A DNA stretch of 64,000 nt. Source: Jiangella muralis (lineage in GTDB: Bacteria; Actinomycetota; Actinomycetes; Jiangellales; Jiangellaceae). Shown piece by piece: positions 10,023 to 19,439 of the stretch. How positions within the stretch are numbered: the first letter of the stretch is position 1; each line of letters begins with the position of its first letter. The DNA lies in the NCBI RefSeq assembly GCF_001270745.1, contig NZ_KQ434753.1, positions 403,155 to 467,154 on the forward strand, written 5' to 3'. Below the pieces are notes generated by a model. That model was not told the origin of the DNA, made no database searches, and saw only the letters and a list, made by a program, of their open reading frames with translations. The position numbers and the translations under genes are program-made.

Positions 10023-11126
10023 TCAGCCGATTCGGGAGAGCGCGCCCGGACCGAATACCGGCCCGGTGACATAGAGCCGTCCGTGCGACCCAGCCGCGAC
10101 GCCGCCGGGGAGAATCAGCTGACCGGCCGCCAACTCGGTGCGCGCACCGCCCGGCCGCACCCGGAACAGCCCGCCCACCGGCGGGTCGACCAGACCCAGC
10201 TCCCACTGGAGCCAGCTCTGCTGCACCAGCTCGACGGCATACACGCTGCCGTGGCTGCCCGCACCGAGGTCGACGATCGAGGTCAGGCCGTCGGCGAAGC
10301 GCCGGCAGTCGCCCTTCTTCGGCCGCTCCGGGTCGCACACCGCGTTGCGGGAGCCGGGCTTGATCCGCCAGATCTGCGACGTGTCCGGCGTCGCCGGGAA
10401 GCCGCGCAGCTCACCGACGTACCAGTAGCCGTCCGAGCCGACCGTCACCGAGGTCGCCACGGCCTCCGCCACGATCGGTGTTCCCGCGGGCGGCAGCGGC
10501 TCGCCGTCGAACTCCGGCGGCAGCCCTTCCGGCACCTCCACCGTGCGCGGCTTCAGCCGCGCGACCGTGACGATGTGCCCGTTCGGGTACACCCGGAGCA
10601 GGTCGTTGCCGGCGGCGTCGGCGACCAGCACGCTGCCGTCCTTCAACGCGGCCACGCCGAACGGGTTCGACTCGGTGGGCTCGCCCTCCTGGTTGTACGG
10701 ATCCGGGTCGCCCTGCTGGTAGGCCGCGATGTCGGCGACCGGCGTCGCGTCCTTGCCACGACGCAACAGGAAGAGCGTGGCGGCACCGGCGCCCGGCTCG
10801 CCGCCGCCGGTCAGGGCGTAGGCACTGTTGTGTCGCCCGGCCGCGACCGCCGGGGCGAACCCCGTGTTCGGCACCGAGCCGACGACCTGGACCTTCGGGT
10901 GCCGGCCGCGGTCGGTGACCAGGCTGATCGTGCCGTCGGACGCTCCGACCAGGATGCGGCCGGCCTGGTCGACGTCCACGCCGCGCGGGCCGTCGAACTG
11001 GGCCACCGGTTTCGGCGTCGACGAGCCCTTCGCGGCGGCGGCCGGCGCGGAGGCGACCGCCGCGACGGCCATCACCCCCGTGGCCAGCACTGCTGCTGCT
11101 ACGCGTGCACGCGACGTACGCGTCAT
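10023..11126 (-). CDS. Secreted ScyD/ScyE-family beta-propeller protein
   Basis: 367 residues. The ATG gives a clean signal peptide (MTRTSRARVAAAVLATGVMAVAAVASAPAAAA); the frame is open further upstream but without signal-like sequence. The mature part repeats blade-like strands with glycine and aspartate turns (GPRGVDVDQAGRILVGA, NPFGVAALKDGSVLVADAAGN, LPGGVAAGSHGRLYVTG), the pattern of NHL/ScyD-type propellers. In cyanobacteria ScyD/ScyE sit in scytonemin loci, but actinobacterial relatives are common and uncharacterised, so only an extracellular binding or scaffold role can be suggested. No partner gene is evident. Confidence 0.82.
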   Translation of the reverse strand: MTRTSRARVAAAVLATGVMAVAAVASAPAAAAKGSSTPKPVAQFDGPRGVDVDQAGRILVGASDGTISLVTDRGRHPKVQVVGSVPNTGFAPAVAAGRHNSAYALTGGGEPGAGAATLFLLRRGKDATPVADIAAYQQGDPDPYNQEGEPTESNPFGVAALKDGSVLVADAAGNDLLRVYPNGHIVTVARLKPRTVEVPEGLPPEFDGEPLPPAGTPIVAEAVATSVTVGSDGYWYVGELRGFPATPDTSQIWRIKPGSRNAVCDPERPKKGDCRRFADGLTSIVDLGAGSHGSVYAVELVQQSWLQWELGLVDPPVGGLFRVRPGGARTELAAGQLILPGGVAAGSHGRLYVTGPVFGPGALSRIG

Positions 11127-11141
11127 GAGAACCCCCCAGTT

Positions 11142-11223
11142 CCCCGTCGCCCGCGTCCCCCTGTGAGGCCATGGCCTCTGGCGCGGGCTCCACCCAGGAA
11201 TAAACCGTGCGCGGGCGACGGGG
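11142..11223 (-). promoter_or_regulatory. Leader inverted repeat upstream of the propeller-protein gene
   Basis: A perfect 14-bp inverted repeat (11142-11155 with 11210-11223) encloses a second palindrome, GAGGCCATGGCCTC, at 11164-11177. It lies between the VOC gene stop and the propeller-protein start. It may end VOC transcription or fold in the 5' leader of the propeller mRNA. Confidence 0.5.
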
Positions 11224-11246
11224 TCAAGGGGTGCCAGCACCACGAA

Positions 11247-11705
11247 TCAGCGGCCGGGCTCGAAGGCCTCCGCCATCGCCTGCTGGTCCAGCGCCTTGTC
11301 GTTGAGCTCGTTGAGGCTGTACCAGTTGCCGAAGTCGTCGCGGAACACGGCCTCGATGCCGTAGGGGCGGTCGGCCGGCTCCTGGATGAACTCGACCCCG
11401 CGGGCCTTGTACAGCTCGTACGTGGCCCGGCAGTCGTCGGTGTTCCAGGCGCCGGAGCTGAGCGCGCCCTTCGCCATCAGTTCGCGCAGCGCCGCCGCGG
11501 TCTGCTCGTCGTGCATCGGCGGACCCGGCACGGTGAGGTTGAGCTGGAAGTCCGGGCTGGCCGGCGGGCCCACCGTCAGCCAGCGGAAGCCGTTCTCCAT
11601 CGTGACATCGGTGCGCAGCTCGAAGCCGAGCTTGCCGATGAAGAAGTCCAGCGCCTGGTCGTAGTCGCTCACGTATGCGGTCGCGACGCCCAGCTTGGTG
11701 ATCAT
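11247..11705 (-). CDS. VOC-family (glyoxalase/bleomycin-resistance fold) protein
   Basis: 152 residues with two beta-alpha-beta-beta-beta modules: MITKLGVATAYVSDYDQALDFF at the start and FRDDFGNWYSLNEL near the end, the standard VOC landmarks. These proteins bind a divalent metal or act as small-molecule binding enzymes in the cytoplasm; the substrate is not predictable. It lies 33 bases downstream of an AraC-type regulator in the same direction, so the regulator probably controls it or is co-transcribed with it. GGAAGGAA just before the ATG is a good ribosome site. Confidence 0.88.
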   Translation of the reverse strand: MITKLGVATAYVSDYDQALDFFIGKLGFELRTDVTMENGFRWLTVGPPASPDFQLNLTVPGPPMHDEQTAAALRELMAKGALSSGAWNTDDCRATYELYKARGVEFIQEPADRPYGIEAVFRDDFGNWYSLNELNDKALDQQAMAEAFEPGR

Positions 11706-11738
11706 GTTCGGTTCCTTCCTTCCGTCGGTGCTTCGACG

Positions 11739-12230
11739 TTAGAAGGTGCGGGCGGCCGCGGGCTTCTCCAGGATTGCCGTCTTCGGCTGGGGCCGGCCCC
11801 ACATGAGCACGTAGCAGCCGGGGATCAGCCGCGGCGCGGAGGCGAGCGCGTCGCGCTGGAACCGCGACGGCGACACCCCGACCAGCTCGGAGAACAGCCG
11901 GCTGAACGAGCCGAGACTGGTGAAGCCGACCAGGTGGCAGACCTCGGTGACGTTGAGGTCGGCGACGCGCAGCAGCTCCTGCGCCCGCTCGACCCGGCGG
12001 CGCTGCAGGTAGCGTCCCGGCGTCTCGCCGTATGCCGCCTTGAACGCACGGACCAGGTGGTAGCGCGAGTAGCCGGCGGCGGCCGCGATGCCGGCGAGGT
12101 CGAGCGGCTCGGCATAGTGTCGGTCGACGAAGTCGCGGGCGCGGCGCACCGCGACCAGTGTCTCGACGGCGGCCGACCCGGGCGAGGCCGCCGTCCGCCG
12201 AGCGGCGCGGCGGCGGTCCGGACCAGTCAT
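11739..12230 (-). CDS. Short AraC-family transcriptional regulator
   Basis: 163 residues, essentially only the two helix-turn-helix units: RARDFVDRHYAEPLDLAGIAAAAGYSRYHLVRAFK and NVTEVCHLVGFTSLGSFSRLFSELVGVSP. The usual ligand-binding N-terminal domain is absent, as in the MarA/SoxS group; the C-terminal tail (WGRPQPKTAILEKP) is typical of small actinobacterial AraC proteins that sit beside VOC genes. The ATG overlaps the stop of the small membrane-protein gene by ATGA. A longer frame upstream is antisense shadow. Confidence 0.88.
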   Translation of the reverse strand: MTGPDRRRAARRTAASPGSAAVETLVAVRRARDFVDRHYAEPLDLAGIAAAAGYSRYHLVRAFKAAYGETPGRYLQRRRVERAQELLRVADLNVTEVCHLVGFTSLGSFSRLFSELVGVSPSRFQRDALASAPRLIPGCYVLMWGRPQPKTAILEKPAAARTF

Positions 12231-12451
12231 CGCTCCGGCGGCTCCTGGTGCCCGCGCATCCGCTCGACGTCGTCGACGCCCTCGGGGTCGAAATCGACCC
12301 GGCGGATCTGCTTGCGCAGGCTCCGGTAGAGCAGGAACAGCGCGGCGACCAGGAAGATCAGGACCAGGAGGCCGTACAGGCCAGGGCCGACCCCGGAGTC
12401 TTCCGCCTCCGACTCCGCCGCGATGTACGCCACCGCCTGCAGGATGCCCAT
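12227..12451 (-). CDS. Small single-pass membrane protein
   Basis: 74 residues. A hydrophobic helix at about 24-42 (PGLYGLLVLIFLVAALFLLYRSL) is followed by a basic patch and an acidic/polar tail (FDPEGVDDVERMRGHQEPPER). Similar short proteins often lie next to mca in actinobacteria; no function is assigned. It overlaps the AraC gene by ATGA and lies 118 bases downstream of mca on the same strand. Confidence 0.75.
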   Translation of the reverse strand: MGILQAVAYIAAESEAEDSGVGPGLYGLLVLIFLVAALFLLYRSLRKQIRRVDFDPEGVDDVERMRGHQEPPER

Positions 12452-12569
12452 CAGAACTCTGTCTCTCCTCGTTACCGGCCGGTCCCGCTGCGGGCCTCAC
12501 GGCAGGCGGCGGGCATTCCTCGTGTCGTCCCCCGCCGGCCCATTGTGACACCGCTGGCCGGCATGGTGC

Positions 12570-13433
12570 TCACCGCAGTCCCGCGAAGAGGTCGTCCTCG
12601 GGCGTCGAGGTGGGCACGTGCGACGTGACCAGCTCGTAGTCCTCGGTCGGCCAGGTCTCCCGGGACACCTCGAGCGGGACGGCGAACCAGTGGCCGTCGG
12701 GGTCGATCTGGGTGGCGTGCGCCAGCAGCGCGCGGTCGCGCACCGGGAAGTACTCGGCGCACTCGACCCGGGTGGTGACGCGGTCGTCCCAGTTCTGCTC
12801 GCCGTCCCAGTTCTCCAGCCACTCGGCGTACGGCGAGTCGAAGCCGCGCCGCAGCATGGCGTCGTGCAACTCCTGCATGCGCATGCGGCTGAAGGAGTGG
12901 TGGTAGTAGAGCTTCAGCGGCTGCCACGGCTCGCCGCTGCCCACGTAGCGGGTGGGGTCGGCGGCCGCCTCGAACGCCGCGACGGTGATCTTGTGACACA
13001 TGATGTGGTCGGGGTGCGGGTAGCCGCCGTTCTCGTCGTAGGTGGTGACGACGTGCGGGCGGAACCGGCGGATGGCCTCGACCAGCGGCTCGGCCGCCTT
13101 CTCGACCGGCATGAGGCCGAAGCAGCCCTCGGGCAGCGGCGGCAGCGGGTCGCCCTCGGGCAGCCCGGAGTCGACGAAGCCGAGCCACTCCTGCCGGATG
13201 CCGAGGATCTCGCGGGCGGCGTCCATCTCGCGCCGGCGGATCTCGGAGATGTTGGCCAGCACCTCGGGGCGGTCCATCTTCGGGTTGAGGATGGAGCCGC
13301 GCTCGCCGCCGGTGCACGTGACGACGAGGACGTCGACGCCCTCGGCGACGTAGCGCGCCGTCGAGGCCGCGCCCTTACTGGACTCGTCGTCGGGATGTGC
13401 GTGGACGTGCATCAGCCGCAGCTGCTCGGACAC
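12570..13433 (-). CDS. mca: Mycothiol S-conjugate amidase
   Basis: 287 residues, the length usual for the family. Mca hydrolyses mycothiol S-conjugates to a mercapturic acid and GlcN-Ins, detoxifying electrophiles. The zinc-site motif AHPDDES lies near residue 11, followed by [29 protein letters not shown] (second metal/catalytic histidine region) and HATQIDP, all characteristic of the MshB/Mca family; the C-terminal WPTEDYEL segment favours Mca. The GTG at 13433 is chosen because GGGG precedes it by six bases and it gives the family N-terminus ([18 protein letters not shown]); an in-frame ATG at 13445 lacks a ribosome site. It diverges from the DUF4307 gene. Confidence 0.95.
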   Translation of the reverse strand: MSEQLRLMHVHAHPDDESSKGAASTARYVAEGVDVLVVTCTGGERGSILNPKMDRPEVLANISEIRRREMDAAREILGIRQEWLGFVDSGLPEGDPLPPLPEGCFGLMPVEKAAEPLVEAIRRFRPHVVTTYDENGGYPHPDHIMCHKITVAAFEAAADPTRYVGSGEPWQPLKLYYHHSFSRMRMQELHDAMLRRGFDSPYAEWLENWDGEQNWDDRVTTRVECAEYFPVRDRALLAHATQIDPDGHWFAVPLEVSRETWPTEDYELVTSHVPTSTPEDDLFAGLR

Positions 13434-13614
13434 CGGAAACCCCATCGGTCGAACGGAAACGTGTATGCGTGGCGGCGCCCACCGGCGGGTTGGCCCCCGC
13501 TGCCCGGAGCGGCGCCGTCTGTAGGCGGGGCGGGCGTGCCCTCGAGCGCCGCCTCCGGGATAATGGTGCCGCACGCCACTGACAACAACGCCCGCAGCCC
13601 CTGGGGACATCCCG

Positions 13615-14046
13615 ATGAGCGACCACGACGCCGCCGACCGCGACCTGCTGGCGCAGCGGTACGGACGAGTGTCGGCGGGCGGCCCCGCGGCCCGCAACGG
13701 CCGCGGCGTCCTCGTCGCGGTCGTCATCGGCGTGCTGCTGGTCACCACGGTCGTCGGCTGGATGATCGTGAGCGCGGCCCGCGGTCCCGACGTCGACGCC
13801 GAACTGCTGTCCTGGGACGAGCCGCGCGACGGCGTGCTGACCGCCCGGGTCGAGATCCGCCGCGACGCCGACCTGGCCGTCACCTGCGACCTCGTCGCCG
13901 TCGACGTGCGGCGCATCATCGTCGGCCAGCTCGACCTGGAGGTCCCGGCCGGCCCGGACGAGCACCTCGTCGTCCCCGCCGACATCCCGCTGGAGGGCGA
14001 CGGCATCGTCCCCGAACTGCGCGGTTGCCGGCCCGCGTCGGAGTAA
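13615..14046 (+). CDS. DUF4307 membrane protein
   Basis: 143 residues with a cytoplasmic N-terminus (RYGR motif), one transmembrane helix at about 37-59 ([24 protein letters not shown]) and an extracytoplasmic beta-rich domain with a Cys pair (TCDLVAV and RGCRP). DUF4307 proteins are actinobacterial and often sit between mca and greA, as here. Role unknown. Confidence 0.88.
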   Translation: MSDHDAADRDLLAQRYGRVSAGGPAARNGRGVLVAVVIGVLLVTTVVGWMIVSAARGPDVDAELLSWDEPRDGVLTARVEIRRDADLAVTCDLVAVDVRRIIVGQLDLEVPAGPDEHLVVPADIPLEGDGIVPELRGCRPASE

Positions 14047-14209
14047 CGGCCGCAGCCGATAGCCCTGACCTGCGACAATCGTCGGCTTGCCACATTGCTT
14101 GTATTCTTGTTCTTTCCCCGTCAGCACTTGGACCGGGCGAACGGCCCGGCGGCGAAGCACACCCATACGACGTGCGACGCAACTATAGACAACCCGAGGA
14201 GCAGTTGCC

Positions 14210-14713
14210 GTGACCGCTACCAGCGACAACGTTGCTTGGCTCACCCAAGATGCCTACGACCGCCTCAAGCAGGAGCTCGAGCACCTGATGGGGCCGGCCC
14301 GGCTCGAGATCGCGCGACAGATCGAAGAGGCGCGCTCCGAAGGCGATCTGTCCGAGAACGGCGGGTACCACGCAGCCAAGGACGAGCAGGGCAAGCAGGA
14401 AGCCCGCATCCATCAGCTGCAGCAGCTGCTCCAGCGCGCGCAGGTCGGCGACCCGCCGGACGACGGCGTGGTCGAGCCCGGCATGATCATCGAGGTCAAG
14501 TTCGAGGGCGACGACGCCGCCGAGCGGTTCCTGCTCGGATCGCGCGAGCTGGCCTCGCTCGACGACTCCGTCGACATCGACGTCTACTCCCTGAAGTCGC
14601 CGCTCGGCGCCGCCATCAGCGGCAAGAAGGTCGGCGAGAAGGCGTCCTACCAGGCGCCCAACGGCGCCACCATCACCGTCGAGGTCGTGAACGCCAAGCC
14701 GTACGGCGCCTGA
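14210..14713 (+). CDS. greA: Transcription elongation factor GreA
   Basis: 167 residues. GreA enters the RNA polymerase secondary channel and stimulates cleavage of backtracked transcripts. The N-terminal coiled coil carries the acidic tip (EARSEGDLSENGGYHAAKDEQ) with the D/E residues that coordinate the catalytic magnesium; the C-terminal FKBP-like domain ends with SPLGAAISGKKVGEKASYQAPNG. GTG start with GAGGAG eight bases upstream. An actinobacterial-type extra N-terminus (SDNVAWLTQDAYDRL) is present. A TATAGA box about 28 bases upstream may be its promoter. Confidence 0.97.
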   Translation: MTATSDNVAWLTQDAYDRLKQELEHLMGPARLEIARQIEEARSEGDLSENGGYHAAKDEQGKQEARIHQLQQLLQRAQVGDPPDDGVVEPGMIIEVKFEGDDAAERFLLGSRELASLDDSVDIDVYSLKSPLGAAISGKKVGEKASYQAPNGATITVEVVNAKPYGA

Positions 14714-14730
14714 GCTCCCCCGCACGCACC

Positions 14731-14771
14731 GACGCCGCCCGCCCGGTCATCGCGACCGGGCGGGCGGCGTC
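14731..14771. terminator. Bidirectional terminator between greA and drrB-like gene
   Basis: Perfect 18-bp GC-rich stem (14731-14748 with 14754-14771) and a 5-base loop between two convergent genes. There is no U-tract, as is usual for high-GC actinomycetes. Confidence 0.85.
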
Positions 14772-14785
14772 GTGTTCGGCGGCCG

Positions 14786-15618
14786 TTACTTGCTGGCCGC
14801 CTTCTTGTACTTGCGCACCGCCAGCGGTGCGAAGACCGCGACGATCAAGAGGCACCACAGCAGCGCGGCGACCACCGAGTGCTGCATCGGCCAGGCATCG
14901 GACTGGACCAGGCTCTGGTTGCCGAACAGCTCGCGCGCGCCGGACGCGATGGCGCTGACCGGGTTCCACTCGGCGATCGCCTGGACGACGGCCGGCATGG
15001 TCGACGGGTCGACGAAGACGTTGGACATGAAGACGACCGGGAACAGCCAGATCAGCCCGGCGGACGCCGCGACCTGAGGGCTGCCGACCGACAGGCCGAT
15101 GAACGCGCCGACCCAGAGCATGGCGAACGCGAACAACATGAGCAGCCCGACAGCCGCCAGGAACTGGCCGAACCCGTTGTGGAACGTCCAACCCACGATG
15201 AAGCCGCAGACGATCATGATGACCAGCACGATGAACTGGTTGACCAGGTCGGCGATCACCCGCCCCGCGATGACCGCGGACCGCGCCATCGGCAGCGAGC
15301 GGAACCGGTCGATCAGGCCTTTCTGCATGTCGTCGGCGAGGCCGACGCTGGCCGGCGCACAGGCGAACGCCATGGTCTGCACGAAGATGCCGGCCATGAG
15401 GAAGTCGACGTAGTCGACGCCCGGCACGTTGATGGCGCCGCCGAACACGTACGCGAACAGCAGCACGAACATGATCGGCTGGATGAACATGTAGATCTGG
15501 TTGTCCGGGACTCGCCAGCCGGCCCGGATGTTGCGCCACGTGATGGTCATGGCGTCGGTGAATGCCTGGTTGAAGCCGACGCGACTGGGCGCGGCGGCGG
15601 TCGGCATGACGTCGGTGG

Positions 15619-15622
<4 letters not shown>
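14786..15622 (-). CDS. ABC-2 type permease, DrrB-like
   Basis: 278 residues with six predicted membrane helices and the ABC-2 signature in GGRVIADLVNQFIVLVIMIVCGFIVGW and the LWLFP-like region (GLIWLFPVVFMSNVFVDPSTMP), typical of daunorubicin-resistance-type permeases. The GTG start overlaps the ATPase stop (GTGA) and is preceded by AGGGGAG. It should form the membrane half of an exporter for a hydrophobic compound; the substrate is unknown. Confidence 0.92.
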
Positions 15623-16611
<989 letters not shown>

Positions 16612-16704
16612 GGTGGTGTCCTCTCGTGTGGGTTGGAGGCATCGTGGCAGGTGCCCCCGACAAGGTCGGGCCGCATCGGCGCGCCCGTCCCCGGCGGCTA
16701 CCAG

Positions 16705-16745
16705 TGCCAGCTATTACTTATATAAGCGAAGTCTTCTACTATCAA
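16705..16745 (-). promoter_or_regulatory. AT-rich promoter/operator upstream of the DrrAB-type operon
   Basis: In a region of over 70 % GC a short AT-rich block contains the perfect palindrome CTTATATAAG (16717-16726). On the minus strand it supplies a TATAAG-like -10 about 100 bases before the ATPase start. AT-rich operators of this kind are common for PadR-type repressors of DrrAB exporters, but no such gene is nearby. Confidence 0.5.
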
Positions 16746-16747
16746 CC

Positions 16748-17146
16748 TCAGCCGAGTAGCGCAGTCGCCTCGTCGAGGTCCAGCTCGCCGGCGGCCAGCC
16801 GGCGCAGGATCTCCTCGCGGTCGACGGCGCCAGCGGCGGGAGCGCCGGTCTCGGCCGGCGTCTCGAGGCCGAGTCGCTCGAGTAGCTCGGCGAAACGCTG
16901 CCGGGCGGTCGGGTAGCTCACCCCCAACTCTCGCGCGAGCTCCCTCATATTGCCCCGGGACACCAGGAAGGTGCCAAGGATTTTCTGATCCTGCGCGGTG
17001 AGCGAACAGTACGGGCAGGGGGCGAACCGGCCGGACAGCTCGGTGCCGCAGGACTCGCAGCCGAGCCGGGTGACGTGCAGCTTCACCCCGCAGACCGGGC
17101 AGTCGGACGGCGGCTGGTGCAGGTGCTGCGAGAAACCGCCGATCAT
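16748..17146 (-). CDS. DUF2089 zinc-ribbon/HTH protein
   Basis: 132 residues. Two CxxC pairs form a zinc ribbon (CPVCGVKL, CESCGTEL) with a further CPYC, then a helix-turn-helix-like segment (MRELARELGVSYPTARQRFAELLERLG) and a SHOCT-like short helix at the C-terminus (REEILRRLAAGELDLDEATALL). It is likely a DNA-binding regulator. It overlaps the upstream DUF4097 gene by ATGA. Confidence 0.9.
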   Translation of the reverse strand: MIGGFSQHLHQPPSDCPVCGVKLHVTRLGCESCGTELSGRFAPCPYCSLTAQDQKILGTFLVSRGNMRELARELGVSYPTARQRFAELLERLGLETPAETGAPAAGAVDREEILRRLAAGELDLDEATALLG

Positions 17147-18075
17147 CGGAGCGTCCCCTCGGGCAGGCGGACGGTGATGTCGCCCATGACCACCTCGGCC
17201 TGGATCTGCCCGGCGCCGGTGCCGAGCACGATGTCGCGGTCGCGGTCGCGCCCGGTGCGCTCGGGCACCGTGCGGAACCGGCCGAGCTGGACGTCGGAAT
17301 GGATGCGGACGTCGGAGCCGTCGAGCAGCGTCAGCTGCAGCGAGCCGGACTCGCAGCGCATGCGCGAGTGGCCCACCACCTGCCGCGTTTCGACCTGCGC
17401 CGACCCGGCCTGGACCAGGAGGTCGACCGGCGCGGCCAGGCCGTGCGCCCGCAGCGACCCCGCCGTGACGCGGACGTGGTCGAGCGCCGGCACGTGGTCG
17501 ATCTGGAGCGAGCCGGCGATGACCTCGGCGCCGACGGAGAGTTCGGGGTTGACCCGGACGTGGAGGTCGAGCAGCTGGCCGGGGTTCTGGAAGCGGCTGG
17601 CGATGTCGCGCCAGCGCCCGCCCGCGAGCAGCACGAACGCGCCGTCGCCCGGCATCAGCTCGGACTCTCCGGTGACCTGCAGTGTGGCGCCGTCGCGCCG
17701 CACCGTGTGCTGGCCGTTGACGGCCACCGTGGCGACGCTGGGGTCGCCGAGGATGACCACCCGCCGCGAGGTGGCCCGCACTTGGACCCGGGTGATGCGC
17801 TGCGCGGTGACCGGGCCGCCCGAGGGTCCGGACCGCCCAGCGGTTCCGGCGCCGGCCGCGGCCCCCGCGGCCGCTCCGGCGGACGTCCCAGCGGTCCCGG
17901 TGGTCGCGTTGACGGGGTCGGCCGTCGCTGCGCCCGCGGACTCGGTGGTCTCGGCGCCGGTGGGCGCGACCACCGTCGCGTCCTCGATCTGGTCGAGCAG
18001 GACGGCCGCCCGGGTGGGGTCGAGCCGCCCGTCGGCCACCTGCTCGAGGATCTCACGCACGCTGAGGGTGTTCAT
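17143..18075 (-). CDS. DUF4097-type beta-helix protein with SHOCT-like start
   Basis: 310 residues. The N-terminal helix (VREILEQVADGRLDPTRAAVLLDQIE) resembles the short helix found at the end of the downstream DUF2089 protein. An Ala/Gly/Thr-rich linker (about 35-90) follows, then a right-handed beta-solenoid of repeated short strands (ITRVQVRATSRRVVILG, GSLQIDHVPALDHVRVTAGSLRAHG) as in DUF4097. No signal peptide or membrane helix is present. The ATGA overlap with the DUF2089 gene suggests both act together. Confidence 0.85.
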   Translation of the reverse strand: MNTLSVREILEQVADGRLDPTRAAVLLDQIEDATVVAPTGAETTESAGAATADPVNATTGTAGTSAGAAAGAAAGAGTAGRSGPSGGPVTAQRITRVQVRATSRRVVILGDPSVATVAVNGQHTVRRDGATLQVTGESELMPGDGAFVLLAGGRWRDIASRFQNPGQLLDLHVRVNPELSVGAEVIAGSLQIDHVPALDHVRVTAGSLRAHGLAAPVDLLVQAGSAQVETRQVVGHSRMRCESGSLQLTLLDGSDVRIHSDVQLGRFRTVPERTGRDRDRDIVLGTGAGQIQAEVVMGDITVRLPEGTLR

Positions 18076-18133
18076 GCCCCCATGGTGGAACCTGAACTAC
18101 CAAAACGTCAAGCGCGCCTTCCAGATTGATAGG

Positions 18134-19348
18134 TCAGTCTTCTGAAATGGCAAGTCGATAGCCCGCCTCGCGCAGTCTGCCCAGCACTCGCTCGCAGTGC
18201 TCCGGACCACGGGTCTCCAGCTGCAGGGCGATCTCGACCTCGTCGATCGACAGCGTCGACGCGGTGCGCTCGTGCACGACGTCGAGCACGTTGGCGTCGA
18301 CGGACGCGAGGTCGGCCAGCAGCCGGGCCAGCCCGCCGGGAGCGTCGGGCACCCGGACCCGCAGCGCGAGGTACCGTCCGGCGGCGGCCATGCCGTGCCG
18401 GATGACCCGCAACAGCAGCAGCGGGTCGATGTTGCCGCCGGACAGGACGGCGACGACCGGCGGCTCGTACGCGCCGGGGTCGTCCAGCAGCGCGGCCACG
18501 GCGGCCGCGCCGGCCGGCTCGACCACCAGCTTGGCCCGCTCGAGCAGCAGCACCAGCGCCCGCGACAGCGACTCCTCGGAGACGGTGACGACGGACTCGA
18601 CGTACTCCTGGATCATCGCGAACGGGACGTCGCCGGGGCAGCCGACCGCGATGCCGTCGGCCATGGTCGTCATCCGCTCCAACGCGACCGGCTTCCCCTC
18701 CGCCAGCGACGTCGGGTAGGCCGCGGCACCCTCGGCCTGCACGCCGACCACGCGGACGCCCGGCTTGAGGTGGTGCACGGCCAGCGAGATGCCCGCCGTC
18801 AGGCCGCCGCCGCCGGTGCCGACGACGATGGTGCGAACGTCCGGGCACTGCTCCAGGATCTCCATGCCCACGGTGGCCTGACCGGCCACGATGTCGGGGT
18901 GGTCGAACGGGTGGATGAGCACGGCGCCGGTCTCGGCGGCGAACGCGCGCGCCGCGAGCAGGGCGTCGTCGATGCTGGCGCCGGCGAAGCGCACATCGGC
19001 GCCGTAGGCCCGGGTGGCCTTCTCCTTGACGATGGCCGCACCCTCGGGCATGAACACCGTCGCCTTCGTGTGCAGCATGCTGGCCGCGAGCGCGACGCCC
19101 TGGGCGTGGTTGCCGGCGCTGGCCGCCACCACGCCGCTGGCGCGCTCCTGTTCGGACAGCCGGGCGATGCGCACGTAAGCGCCGCGGATCTTGAACGATC
19201 CGGCGCGCTGCAGGTTCTCGCACTTCAGATGGACTCGACCGCCGACCCGTCCGGCCAGCCAGCGGGAGTCCTCGAGCGGAGTGGGCCGCACGACGTCGCG
19301 CAATAGCTCGCGCGCGGCTTCCACGTCCGCCATGGAGACAGTACTCAT
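18134..19348 (-). CDS. ilvA: Threonine ammonia-lyase (threonine deaminase) with ACT domain
   Basis: 404 residues. The PLP-binding lysine lies in AGSFKIRGAYVRI, followed by ASAGNHAQGVALAA and the glycine-rich phosphate loop GTGGGGLTAGIS. A C-terminal ACT-like domain (RYLALRVRVPDAPGGLARLLADLASVDANVLDVVHER) is present. The length and single ACT domain fit the catabolic/short biosynthetic type that converts threonine to 2-oxobutyrate, feeding isoleucine synthesis. An ATG at 19348 is preferred to the open frame further upstream. It diverges from the F420-type oxidoreductase across 91 bases. Confidence 0.93.
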   Translation of the reverse strand: MSTVSMADVEAARELLRDVVRPTPLEDSRWLAGRVGGRVHLKCENLQRAGSFKIRGAYVRIARLSEQERASGVVAASAGNHAQGVALAASMLHTKATVFMPEGAAIVKEKATRAYGADVRFAGASIDDALLAARAFAAETGAVLIHPFDHPDIVAGQATVGMEILEQCPDVRTIVVGTGGGGLTAGISLAVHHLKPGVRVVGVQAEGAAAYPTSLAEGKPVALERMTTMADGIAVGCPGDVPFAMIQEYVESVVTVSEESLSRALVLLLERAKLVVEPAGAAAVAALLDDPGAYEPPVVAVLSGGNIDPLLLLRVIRHGMAAAGRYLALRVRVPDAPGGLARLLADLASVDANVLDVVHERTASTLSIDEVEIALQLETRGPEHCERVLGRLREAGYRLAISED

Positions 19349-19423
19349 GACGACGATCCTGTCACCCGGCTGCCTATGATCGCTTCTCGACCTGCACGCG
19401 CATCTAGCCGTGCCCGGATACAA

Positions 19424-19439
19424 GATATAGAGTGAGACA
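19424..19439 (+). promoter_or_regulatory. TANNNT -10 box for a probable leaderless transcript
   Basis: TATAGA ends about eight bases before the GTG start at 19440 and no Shine-Dalgarno sequence lies between them. This is the spacing expected when transcription begins at the start codon. Confidence 0.5.

Noticed and set aside
6652-10074. 1140-residue plus-strand frame over the surface-protein gene
   Set aside because: It mirrors the repeat structure of the minus-strand SpaA protein and has Arg/Val/Gly-rich shadow composition; the minus strand shows signal peptide, domains and LPXTG.
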